DNA of 64,000 bases, from assembly GCA_964515335.1 (NCBI GenBank), contig CAZETS010000022.1, forward strand, positions 5,547-69,546, written 5' to 3'. Both the position numbers and the translations under genes were made by a program. The DNA is from TMED88 sp964515335. GTDB lineage: Bacteria > Myxococcota_A > UBA9160 > UBA4427. Below are positions 16,877 to 25,246 of this stretch, piece by piece; position 1 is the stretch's first letter, and each line of letters begins with the position of its first letter. The notes under the pieces were generated by a model. The model did no database searches. It was not told where the DNA came from and saw only the letters and a list, made by a program, of their open reading frames with translations.

Positions 16877-17852
16877 CGACGAGCACCGCGAGCACGCTGC
16901 CGAGTGCGGCGAACACCAGCAGACCGAATCGCGCACTCGCCCGCGCCTGCTCTTCGCGCCACCAGTCGCGCGGCCGCATGCCCATCAGCCGGAAGACCGC
17001 CATCGCGGCGAAGGTGACCGCCGCCACGTTCGCCGCCATCAGCAGCAGCGCCTCCCAGGCCAGCCGCAGCTGACCGCCGCCGACGAACAGGCCGGCGGCC
17101 ACCGTGGGCGGCAGCAGGGCGACCGCCACCATCACGCCCACCAGGTAGGCCGGCGCCCCGCTCGTATAGGCGACGGTCCCCGCCGCCCCCGCCGCCAACG
17201 CGAGCAGCATGTCGGTGAGCGCGACGTCCGTGCGCGAGGACAGCTCCGGCGTCGACGAATCGACACCGAGCACCAGTCCGAGCAGCACCGCGGCCACGAA
17301 CGCGGCAACCACACCGATTCCGCTCGAGCGCAGTGCGTTGCGAAGCAGCGTGCGATCGCCGAGCGTGAAGCCGAGCGCGATTCCCATGTTGGGCCCGAGC
17401 AGCGGCGCCACCACCATCGCCCCGATCACCGCCGGCGTGTTGTTGCGAACGAGCCCGATGGCGGCCACCAGGGTCGCCAGCAGGACGAGCAGGAGATAGG
17501 TGGGCGTGAGCCGACTGCCCTCCTGCACGGCGGCGTAGACCTCCTCGCGACTGACCGCGGCGAACGAGGTCGGCCGATCCCGCGGCGCGACCTCGTCACT
17601 CGCCACGGGCCGGGGCAGCACGGCATCGAGGGGCGTGACGAGCACCCGGAAGTCCTCCTCGCCGCGCAGCCGCTCGTACAGGGCGTCGAGAACGCCGCCC
17701 GTCCGCTCGGCGCCGACGACCGCGCGCACGCAGAGCCCGAAGGCGCCACCCGCCTCGGACCACACGTCGGCGGCGCCCACGTCGTAGAGGACCTGCTCGG
17801 CCTCGGGACCGATCCCGGCGCCGAGCTGAACCTCGACCATGCGTAGAGCCAT
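16848..17852 (-). CDS. DUF389 (TIGR00341-like) membrane protein
   Basis: ATG at 17850-17852 follows GGAGGAGAGGG, giving 334 residues. A soluble N-terminal part of about 110 residues (MVEVQLGAG, then EEDFRVLVTPLDAVLP) precedes six or more hydrophobic segments with the family motifs NNTPAVIGAMVVAPLLGPNMGIA and VALLPPTVAAGL. DUF389 proteins are inner-membrane proteins of unknown transport or stress function, sometimes with this ACT-like N-terminal domain. The 3' end overlaps hypF by 29 bases on the opposite strand. Confidence 0.85.
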   Translation of the reverse strand: MALRMVEVQLGAGIGPEAEQVLYDVGAADVWSEAGGAFGLCVRAVVGAERTGGVLDALYERLRGEEDFRVLVTPLDAVLPRPVASDEVAPRDRPTSFAAVSREEVYAAVQEGSRLTPTYLLLVLLATLVAAIGLVRNNTPAVIGAMVVAPLLGPNMGIALGFTLGDRTLLRNALRSSGIGVVAAFVAAVLLGLVLGVDSSTPELSSRTDVALTDMLLALAAGAAGTVAYTSGAPAYLVGVMVAVALLPPTVAAGLFVGGGQLRLAWEALLLMAANVAAVTFAAMAVFRLMGMRPRDWWREEQARASARFGLLVFAALGSVLAVLVVMTGAFRPG

Positions 17853-17875
17853 CCCTCTCCTCCCCGGGGCCCAGC

Positions 17876-17940
17876 CCCGATCCGTCCTGCATTCTCGGCT
17901 GAAAGCGCTTCGGGCCGGCGAGAACGTATGACGGATCGGG
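17876..17940 (-). terminator. Long nested inverted repeat after transketolase gene
   Basis: Perfect 11-base arms CCCGATCCGTC (17876-17886) and GACGGATCGGG (17930-17940) enclose 43 bases that contain a second inverted repeat (TTCTCG with CGAGAA) around an AAGCGCTT palindrome. A further TCCGGA hairpin lies at 17941-17958. The structure sits between the transketolase stop and the DUF389 start, both read leftward. It may end the transketolase transcript or be a leader of the DUF389 message. There is no T run. Confidence 0.4.
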
Positions 17941-18019
17941 TCCGGAAGCCTGTCCGGACGGAGGGGCGGGCGGGCCCCAGAAGACGGAAGACAGGGCGAC
18001 GGGAGACGGGCTCGCGACC

Positions 18020-20068
18020 CTACCCGCGGCCGAGGTGGGCGAGCACGCGCTGCGAGAGCTTCTCGGGTGTGAAGCCGAAGTAGTCGGCGAGCACCTTGTA
18101 GGGCGCGCTCTCGCCGAAGCGCTGCAGGCCGTGGATCAGACCGCGCCGCCCCACGTAGCGGCGGAAGCGCTCGCCGCATCCCGCCTCCACGGCGACGATC
18201 GGCGTGCCGTCGTCGGGCACCAGGGCGAGCTGCTCGGCCTCCGGCCGGGCGCCGAACAGCTCGAGGCTAGGCGCCGACACGACGCGCGCCGACACCCCCG
18301 CCTCGGCGAGCCGATCGGCGGTGTCGAGACAGAGCGCCACCTCGGACCCGCTCGCGAGCAACACCACCTCCGGCGCGCCCTCCGGCTCGCGAACCGCGTA
18401 GGCGCCGCCGAAGACGTCCGAGAGCTCGAACGATTCGGGACGCTCGAGGGCGGGCAGCCCCTGCCGCGAGAGCGAGAAAGCGACCGGCCCGTCGGCCTTC
18501 GAGAGCGTCCACGCATAGGCCATGGCGGTCTCGATGCCGTCGGCGGGGCGGAAGAGCGTCATGCCCGGCATCGCGTCGAGGCTGTCGAGCTGCTCGACCG
18601 GCTGGTGGGTGGGGCCGTCCTCGCCCACGAAGAACGAGTCGTGGGTGAACACGAAGAACGTGCGCAGCTTCATCAGCGCCGCCAGGCGGAGGGACGGCCG
18701 CATGTAGTCGCTGAAGATCAGGAACGTCCCGCAGTAGGGCACGAAGGTGCCGTCGAGCGCCAGGCCATTGGTGACGGCCGCCATCGCGTGCTCGCGCACG
18801 CCGAAGTGGATGTTCCGGCCGGCGAACGGGTCGGCGCCTTCGCTCGCACCGGGACCGACCACGCCGTGGTCGTTCAGGATCGGCGGCGCCGCGCTGCCCG
18901 CGAGGTCGGCGGAGCCGCCGACCAGATGCGGGACCAGCTCGGCGAGCTTGGCGAGGATCGCCTTCGAGTGGTTGCGGGTCGCGTCGGTCACGCCGCTGCG
19001 GTCGCCGGCGAGCAGCGCGCCGAGATCGGCGGGCAGCTTGCGGTCGCGGGCGGCGTCCCAGGCCGCCGCGCGCTCGGGGTGTGCGTCGCGCCAGGCCTCG
19101 AGGCGCGCGTCGACCTCGCGCCGGGCCGCGATCTTCTCGCCCGCCCGCGCCTCGCAGTAGGCCCGCACCTCGTCGGGCACGAGGAAGGTCGGCTCCTCGG
19201 GCCAGCCGAGCGCCTGCTTGGTGAGCGCGACCTCCTCCGGGCCGAGCCTGGCGCCGTGGGCCTTGCTCTTGCCCGACACGTTCGGCGAGCCGCGGCCGAT
19301 GACCGTCTCGAGGACGATCAGGCTCGGCCTGCCGGTCTCGGCACGCGAAGCCTCGAGGGCGCCGCGCAGCCCACCGACGTCCTGCCCGTCGATGCCCTCG
19401 ACGACGTGCCAACCCCGCGCACGAAACAAGTCGGCGGTGTTCTCGGTGAAGCTCAGCTCCGTCGAGCCGTCGATCGTGATGCCGTTGCTGTCGTAGACGA
19501 AGATCAGGTTGCCGAGCCCGAGGTGCCCGGCCAGCGACGCCGCCTCGCCGGCGACGCCTTCCATCATGTCGCCGTCGCCCATCATGCCGTAGACGAAGTG
19601 GTTGCCCGGCGCCTCGGCGTCGGCGGAGGCGGCCCCCCCGAGCTGCGCCCGGGTGAGCCGGGCCGCGAGCGCCATCCCCACGGCGGTGGCGAAGCCCTGG
19701 CCGAGCGGACCGGTCGTCGTCTCGACCCCCGGCGTGTGACCGTACTCGGGATGGCCGGGCGTGCGCGAGCCGAGCTGACGGAACCGGCGGATCTCGTCGA
19801 GCGGCAGGTCGTAGCCAAAGAGGTGGAGCAACGCGTACAGCAGCATCGACGCGTGTCCGCCGGAGAGCACGAAGCGATCACGCAACGGCCAGTCGGGGTC
19901 GCCGGGATCGAAGCGCAGGTGGTTGTCGAAGATCTCGAGCCCGGCCGCCGCCAGGCCCATGGGCGCACCCGGATGTCCGCAGCCCGCCTCCTCGACCGCA
20001 TCGACGGCGAGGAAGCGTATGGTGTTCTCGATCTTCTCCCGCAGCTCCGGGGTGCACTCGACAGGCAT
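18020..20068 (-). CDS. tkt: Transketolase
   Basis: ATG at 20066-20068 follows GGAGGGCTTGG and gives 682 residues, the normal length. Thiamine-diphosphate and catalytic motifs are all visible: GCGHPGAPMG, the SGGHASMLLYALLHLFGY histidine, GPLGQGFATAVGMA, GDGDMMEG (the GDG...N cofactor motif), a HFGVREHAM segment with the catalytic glutamate, and EDGPTHQPVEQL. It moves two-carbon ketol units in the pentose phosphate or Calvin pathway. No pathway neighbours are adjacent. The 293 bases between it and the upstream hydroxylase gene hold only its ribosome site and no obvious structure. Confidence 0.95.
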   Translation of the reverse strand: MPVECTPELREKIENTIRFLAVDAVEEAGCGHPGAPMGLAAAGLEIFDNHLRFDPGDPDWPLRDRFVLSGGHASMLLYALLHLFGYDLPLDEIRRFRQLGSRTPGHPEYGHTPGVETTTGPLGQGFATAVGMALAARLTRAQLGGAASADAEAPGNHFVYGMMGDGDMMEGVAGEAASLAGHLGLGNLIFVYDSNGITIDGSTELSFTENTADLFRARGWHVVEGIDGQDVGGLRGALEASRAETGRPSLIVLETVIGRGSPNVSGKSKAHGARLGPEEVALTKQALGWPEEPTFLVPDEVRAYCEARAGEKIAARREVDARLEAWRDAHPERAAAWDAARDRKLPADLGALLAGDRSGVTDATRNHSKAILAKLAELVPHLVGGSADLAGSAAPPILNDHGVVGPGASEGADPFAGRNIHFGVREHAMAAVTNGLALDGTFVPYCGTFLIFSDYMRPSLRLAALMKLRTFFVFTHDSFFVGEDGPTHQPVEQLDSLDAMPGMTLFRPADGIETAMAYAWTLSKADGPVAFSLSRQGLPALERPESFELSDVFGGAYAVREPEGAPEVVLLASGSEVALCLDTADRLAEAGVSARVVSAPSLELFGARPEAEQLALVPDDGTPIVAVEAGCGERFRRYVGRRGLIHGLQRFGESAPYKVLADYFGFTPEKLSQRVLAHLGRG

Positions 20069-20361
20069 CCAAGCCCTCCGTCTGGCTGTCGTGGTGGTCG
20101 CCGACCTTCCGGCAGGGCACACCTTACCACCCGATGCGGCGGAGGGGGTAGCGCGAGGCCACGCCGTCGGCCCCACGACCACCTGGCGGGCCGCCTCCGG
20201 CCCCCGCAGCGACGCAATGGCCTCCCCCGGGCTCCCCCCGGCCATCGCGGCCACCGAGTCGATCTCGGACACGTCGACCGCGAGCGCTGCTCCCGGCCCC
20301 GACCGACCGCCCGTGAGCGCCTCGGCCGTGAGATGATTCCCTCGACCCGACGGGATGCGGA

Positions 20362-21198
20362 CTACACCTGAATCGCCGCCTGCTCCCGAATCCGCCGCAC
20401 CGAGCCTTCCTTGTGGACCACCCACAACACGAGCTTGTTGAAGGCGTTCAGGTACCAGGGAAGCTTCCGCGCCACGTCGAGGAACAGCACCACCCGCACG
20501 TCGTCCGACCCGTTCTTCGCCTCGTGGAGGAACGTGTCGTCGAACATCACCCCCTGACCGTTCTTCCAGAAGTACTTCTCGCCGCGGTCGATCAGCCCGT
20601 AGTCGTGCTTCGCGTTGTCTTCGAGGTCGGCGTTGATGCGGATCCAGCACTCGTCGTTCTCGTTGTCGTTCGGGATGAGAACGCCGATGTGGTAGCGGAT
20701 GAAGCCCTTGTAGTAGCCGAAGTGCGGCGCGATGTGCTGGTGCGGGTCGATGACCGAGAAGAACGCGGTGTACACGTTGGGGATGCGCTTCAGCAGCTCG
20801 GCGGTGCGGGGCGCCAGGCGGCAGTTCGCCTCGACGAAGTCGCCCGACTTGAACATGAAGGTCTTCCACTTCGCGCTGTGGATGCCGCCTTCCGTGTAGC
20901 CGCCGCCGAGCGCCTCCATGGGGATCATCTTGTCCTTGATGCCCAGCAGGCCCTCGCACTCGTCGCGGATCACCTTGTAGTTGTCTTCGAGGATCTCGAA
21001 GTCCGGGTAGTCCCTCAGATAGTCCTGCTCGAAGGCGGGTGCGGGCTCGAAGAGCCCCCGGCGCTCGGCGCGAACGAACACCTCGTTGATGCCGTTCTTG
21101 ATCGCCATCTTCTGGTCGCCGCTGAGGCCCTGCACCTTGCGCCAGCCCAGGTAGCCGAGCACTGCGAGCACCACCAACACGATCGCGAAGGTCACCAT
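20362..21198 (-). CDS. Aspartyl/asparaginyl beta-hydroxylase-like dioxygenase
   Basis: A 278-residue protein from ATG 21196-21198, preceded by GGGGGTGG. Residues 3-20 form one membrane anchor. The catalytic part matches the AspH/LpxO family: YTAFFSVIDPHQHIAPHFG gives the first iron histidine, FIRYHIGVLIP follows, then FDDTFLHEAKN gives the second histidine and DDVRVVLFLDV the 2-oxoglutarate arginine. This family uses a two-histidine iron site and hydroxylates protein Asp/Asn or lipid A acyl chains. The single anchor plus such a domain resembles LpxO, but the substrate is not resolved by sequence reading. A tRNA gene lies just upstream on the same strand. Confidence 0.8.
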   Translation of the reverse strand: MVTFAIVLVVLAVLGYLGWRKVQGLSGDQKMAIKNGINEVFVRAERRGLFEPAPAFEQDYLRDYPDFEILEDNYKVIRDECEGLLGIKDKMIPMEALGGGYTEGGIHSAKWKTFMFKSGDFVEANCRLAPRTAELLKRIPNVYTAFFSVIDPHQHIAPHFGYYKGFIRYHIGVLIPNDNENDECWIRINADLEDNAKHDYGLIDRGEKYFWKNGQGVMFDDTFLHEAKNGSDDVRVVLFLDVARKLPWYLNAFNKLVLWVVHKEGSVRRIREQAAIQV

Positions 21199-21340
21199 CG
21201 ATCCACCCCCAATGGCCCGTTCTCGACGGGACCAATAGCCGTCTGGAGACGACGTCGAGCATGCCGCCCGCGCGCCGATCGACAAGCCCTCGAGGCGCGC
21301 CAAATCGCTGCGCCGGGGCCGCGACACCGCCCGAACGGGC

Positions 21341-21415
21341 TGGTCGGGGTGGCGGGACTCGAACCCGCGACGCTGAACCCCCAAAGTTCAGGCTCTACCA
21401 CTGAGCTACACCCCG
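21341..21415 (-). tRNA. tRNA-Pro (anticodon UGG)
   Basis: Read on the minus strand, 75 bases fold as a full cloverleaf. The acceptor stem is CGGGGTG with CACCCCG. The D arm is GCTC...GAGC, the anticodon stem TGAAC/GTTCA closes a TTTGGGG loop with anticodon TGG, the variable loop has five bases, the T arm is GCGGG-TTCGAGT-CCCGC, and A-CCA is encoded. The 5' C1 is typical of tRNA-Pro. It lies upstream of the hydroxylase gene. Confidence 0.95.
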
Positions 21416-21702
21416 CCTACGACGGGACGCTACCACGAGCCGTGACGCGCCACCGAAGGCGCCCGGGCTGCGGCGAATCGCCCGGAATCATCGCGAACGG
21501 GGCGGCTCGCCCCATGCGGCGGGACGACTACGGAGCGAAGTGCTATCCCCGTCCATTCCTCGGCAACCGCCCCGGGCAGGATCGCCGGCCCCCTGAAGGC
21601 CGACCCGCGGGGCGCAAGCGCCGGTAGCTGCTGCGACCCCGCGCCGCAGGTGCGGCCTGCGCGGCCAACGCGCCAAATGGCAATATGGATGGACGGACGA
21701 CC

Positions 21703-23121
21703 ATGAGCGAGCCCCGCAGCCTCTTCGACAAGGTCTGGGAGGCGCACCGCGTCCGCGACCTGCCCGGGGGCCAGACCCAGCTCTTCATCGGCACCCACCT
21801 GGTGCACGAGGTCACGAGCCCCCAGGCGTTCGCGATGCTGCGCGAACGCGAGCTGCCGGTGCGCTTTGCCGAGCGGACCTTCGCGACCGTCGATCACATC
21901 ATTCCCACCGACAGCCACGTGCGCCCCTTCGGCGACCCGCTCGCCGAGGCGATGCTGCGCGAGCTCGAGAGCAACTGCCGCGACCACGACATCGCATTCT
22001 TCGATCCGGCCAGCGGGCACCAGGGTGTCGTGCACGTGGTCGGCCCCGAGCTCGGACTCACGATTCCCGGCTCGACGATCGCCTGCGGGGACAGCCACAC
22101 CTCGACCCACGGCGCGTTCGGCGCGATCGCCTTCGGCATCGGAACCAGTCAGGTACGCGACGTCCTCGCCACCCAATGCCTGGCGCTCTCGCGCCTGCGG
22201 GTGCGCCGCATCGAGGTGAACGGCGCGCTCGGCCCCGGCGTATACGCCAAGGACGTGATCCTCGCGATCATCCGCGAGCTCGGGGTGAAGGGCGGCGTGG
22301 GTTACGCGTACGAGTATGCGGGCAGCGCGGTCGACGCGATGTCGATGGAAGAACGGATGACGCTCTGCAACATGTCGATCGAGGGGGGCGCGCGCTGCGG
22401 CTACGTCAACCCCGACGAGAAGACCGCCGAGTACCTGCGCGGGCGGCGCTACGTGCCCGAGGGCTCCGCGTTCGACGAGGCCGCAGCCGGCTGGCTCGCG
22501 ATGGCGAGCGACCCGGGCGCCCCGTACGACGACGTGGTGCGGCTCGACGGGGCGGCGATCGCGCCGTCGGTCACCTGGGGCATCAACCCCGGCCAGAACC
22601 TCGGCGTGAACGAGCGCATCCCGAAGCCCGCGGAAGTGCCCGAAGACGAGCAGGCCGGCGTCGACGAGGCGCTCGACTACATGGGCCTCGCCGGCGGCGA
22701 GCCGATCGCGGGCACGCCCGTCGACGTCGCCTTCATCGGCTCGTGCACGAACGGCCGCATCAGCGACCTGCGCGAGGCCGCGAAGGTCGCCCGCACCGGC
22801 AAGGTGCACGAGCGCGTGCGCACGCTGGTGGTGCCGGGATCGCAGGACGTGCAGCGGCAGGCCGAGGCCGAAGGGCTCGACGAGGTGTTCCGAGCGGCGG
22901 GCTTCGATTGGCGCGAGCCGGGATGCTCGATGTGCCTGGCGATGAACCCGGACAAGCTCGTGGGGCGCGAGGTCTGCGCTTCGTCGAGCAATCGCAACTT
23001 CAAGGGCCGTCAGGGCTCGCCGGCCGGCCGCACGCTGCTGATGTCGCCGGCGATGGTGGCGGCTGCGGCCATCGCGGGTCGCGTCGTCGACGTCCGCGAC
23101 GTGCTGGACGAGGGAGCCTGA
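21703..23121 (+). CDS. leuC: 3-isopropylmalate dehydratase large subunit
   Basis: The product starts MSEPRSLFDKVW (472 residues). ATG at 21703 is preferred because GGATGGACGGACG precedes it; an in-frame ATG at 21685 lacks a ribosome site. The aconitase-family motifs are complete: VDHIIPTDSH, ACGDSHTSTHGAFGA, FIGSCTNGRISDL, and EPGCSMCLAMN with the three [4Fe-4S] cysteines, plus SSSNRNFKGRQG. With LeuD it isomerises 2-isopropylmalate in leucine synthesis. leuA and leuB are not nearby. The 287 bases between the tRNA gene and this start contain no feature I can name. Confidence 0.95.
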   Translation: MSEPRSLFDKVWEAHRVRDLPGGQTQLFIGTHLVHEVTSPQAFAMLRERELPVRFAERTFATVDHIIPTDSHVRPFGDPLAEAMLRELESNCRDHDIAFFDPASGHQGVVHVVGPELGLTIPGSTIACGDSHTSTHGAFGAIAFGIGTSQVRDVLATQCLALSRLRVRRIEVNGALGPGVYAKDVILAIIRELGVKGGVGYAYEYAGSAVDAMSMEERMTLCNMSIEGGARCGYVNPDEKTAEYLRGRRYVPEGSAFDEAAAGWLAMASDPGAPYDDVVRLDGAAIAPSVTWGINPGQNLGVNERIPKPAEVPEDEQAGVDEALDYMGLAGGEPIAGTPVDVAFIGSCTNGRISDLREAAKVARTGKVHERVRTLVVPGSQDVQRQAEAEGLDEVFRAAGFDWREPGCSMCLAMNPDKLVGREVCASSSNRNFKGRQGSPAGRTLLMSPAMVAAAAIAGRVVDVRDVLDEGA

Positions 23122-23122
23122 A

Positions 23123-23722
23123 ATGAGCGAGCCGACACGGATCGAGCGCGTCGCGGGACGCGGCTGCGTGCTGCGGGGCGACGACATCGACACCGACCGC
23201 ATCATCCCGGCGCGCTTCATGAAGGTGGTCACTTTCGACGGCCTCGGCGAGCACGCGTTCGAGGACGACCGCAAGGCCGCCAAGGGCGACCACCCGCTGG
23301 ACGACGACCGCTTCGACGGCGCGTCGATCCTGATCGTGGGCCGCAACTTCGGCTGCGGGTCGTCCCGCGAGCACGCCCCCCAGGCGCTGCTGCGCGCCGG
23401 CTTCCGCGGCTTCGTGGGCGAGTCGTTCGCCGAGATCTTCGCGGGCAACTGCACGAGCCTCGGACTGCCGTGCATCACGCTCGACCACGCCGGCCTCGAG
23501 AAGCTGTCCGAGAGCGTCGATCTTGCGCCCGACCAGGAGGTCGTCATCGACGTGCGCGAGCGCAGCGTCACGTGCCGGGCCGGCGTGCTCCCCGGCCGCA
23601 TTCCCGACGGCACGGCCGAGCAGCTGCTCGGCGGGCAGTGGGATGCCCTCGGCATGCTGCTCTCGGCCGGCGCCGAGATCGACGCCACGGCGGAGCGCCT
23701 CCCCTACCCGGCGCGGGGCTGA
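23123..23722 (+). CDS. leuD: 3-isopropylmalate dehydratase small subunit
   Basis: One base after the leuC stop, ATG at 23123 gives 199 residues. Characteristic segments are DDIDTDRIIPARFMK near the start and GRNFGCGSSREHAP, followed by GFVGESFAEIFAGNC. The length is normal. It forms the swivelling domain that completes the LeuCD active site. The gene is co-transcribed with leuC; a pyruvate kinase gene follows after 93 bases. Confidence 0.95.
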   Translation: MSEPTRIERVAGRGCVLRGDDIDTDRIIPARFMKVVTFDGLGEHAFEDDRKAAKGDHPLDDDRFDGASILIVGRNFGCGSSREHAPQALLRAGFRGFVGESFAEIFAGNCTSLGLPCITLDHAGLEKLSESVDLAPDQEVVIDVRERSVTCRAGVLPGRIPDGTAEQLLGGQWDALGMLLSAGAEIDATAERLPYPARG

Positions 23723-23815
23723 CGGGCCGGGCGGGCTCGGTCGAAAGTACGATTTCCGGGGCGACTTCGCCCGGTCGGGCTCCAGTCCCGGCGCCGGGCG
23801 TGCGAAGATTCAGGC

Positions 23816-25231
23816 ATGCGCATTCGCAAGACCAAGATCATCGCGACCATCGGCCCCGCCTGTGACGACCCGCGCTTGCTCGAGGAGATGATCGCCGCGG
23901 GCATGGACGTCGCGCGGGTCAACCTCTCGCACGGCACCCTCGACGAACAGAAGCTTCGCGTGGAGCGACTTCGCGACGTCGCCGCGCGCATGGGCGCCAA
24001 CGTCGCGCTGCTCGTCGACACGCGCGGCTTCGAGATCCGCACCGGCCACGTCGACGGCGGCGGCGTGGTCCTGGTGCCGGGCATGCGGTACACGCTGCGC
24101 GCCGGCGGCCACCTGGGCAACGACAGCGGCGTGCCGGTCAGCTATCCCGAACTCGCCGAGCACGTCGCGGTGGGGCACCGGGTGCTCATCGACGACGGCA
24201 AGATCGAGCTGGTCGTCCACAAGGTGTCGGGCCGCGAGGTGGAGTGCGAGGTGACCTGCGGCGGGACGCTCCGCGACCGCAAGGGCGTGAACCTCCCGGA
24301 CACCGACCTGCTGCGCGAGGCCCTCGACTCGGGCTCCCACGAAGACCTCGGCTTCGCGGCGGAAAACGGCGCCGACTATCTCGCGGCCTCGTTCGTCCAG
24401 ACGCCCCGCGACGTGGACGAAATCCGCCGCCACCTCGAGGGCCGCGGCGCCGACATCCCGGTGATCGCGAAGATCGAGAACCGCATCGGCGTGCGCAACC
24501 TCGAGGCGATCATCGAGCGCGCGAACGGCACGATGGTGGCGCGCGGCGATCTCGGCGTCGAGCTGCCGATGGCGCGCGTGCCGCACATCCAGAAGCAGAT
24601 CATTCGAACCACCGTGAGCAACGGCAAGCCAGTCATCACCGCCACCCAGATGCTCGACTCGATGGAACGCAATCCGCGCCCGACCCGCGCCGAAGCCAGC
24701 GACGTCGCCAACGCGATCCTCGACGGCAGCTCGGCGGTGATGCTCTCGGGCGAGACCGCGGCGGGGCTGCATCCCGTGGAGTCGGTCGCCACGATGGCCG
24801 ACCTGGCGATCTCCGCCGAAGCGTCCTTGTCGGAGTTCGGGATGCTGCAGCACATCCACGGCAGCGCGTCCAACCAGCTCGTCGAAGCCGTCGCCCAGGC
24901 GGCCATCTCGATGGCGAACCACATCGACGCCGCGGCGATCATCGCCCTCACAGACACCGGCTTCACGGCCCGCAGCATCTCGAAGTTCCGGCCCCAGAGC
25001 CCGATCTTCGCCGTCACGAACTCGGAGTCGGTGCGCCGGAGGCTGGCGATGAACTGGGGCGTGACGCCGATCCTCTACGCCGGCGAGGGCGACGACGACG
25101 AGCGCATCGAGTTCGCGGTGCGCCACGGCCACGAGCGGGGTCACCTGCGCACGAACGACATCGTGGTGGCGACGGCGGGCCGCTCGCAGATGACCGGCGG
25201 CACCGACATGATCCAGGTGCGGCGGGTCTGA
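23816..25231 (+). CDS. pyk: Pyruvate kinase
   Basis: A 471-residue protein with the barrel and active-site motifs of pyruvate kinase: TKIIATIGPA, ARVNLSHG, GKIELVV in the B domain, AKIENRIG with the catalytic lysine, MVARGDLGVE, PVITATQMLDSM and PTRAEASDVANAILDGSSAVMLSGETA. It converts phosphoenolpyruvate and ADP to pyruvate and ATP. Two departures are visible: the near-invariant GPEIRT loop reads GFEIRT (F72), and the usual NFSHG is NLSHG. The C-terminal allosteric domain is present and of normal length. Function is very probable, though the F72 change is unusual. Confidence 0.92.
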   Translation: MRIRKTKIIATIGPACDDPRLLEEMIAAGMDVARVNLSHGTLDEQKLRVERLRDVAARMGANVALLVDTRGFEIRTGHVDGGGVVLVPGMRYTLRAGGHLGNDSGVPVSYPELAEHVAVGHRVLIDDGKIELVVHKVSGREVECEVTCGGTLRDRKGVNLPDTDLLREALDSGSHEDLGFAAENGADYLAASFVQTPRDVDEIRRHLEGRGADIPVIAKIENRIGVRNLEAIIERANGTMVARGDLGVELPMARVPHIQKQIIRTTVSNGKPVITATQMLDSMERNPRPTRAEASDVANAILDGSSAVMLSGETAAGLHPVESVATMADLAISAEASLSEFGMLQHIHGSASNQLVEAVAQAAISMANHIDAAAIIALTDTGFTARSISKFRPQSPIFAVTNSESVRRRLAMNWGVTPILYAGEGDDDERIEFAVRHGHERGHLRTNDIVVATAGRSQMTGGTDMIQVRRV

Positions 25232-25246
25232 GACCGGAAGCGGCTG

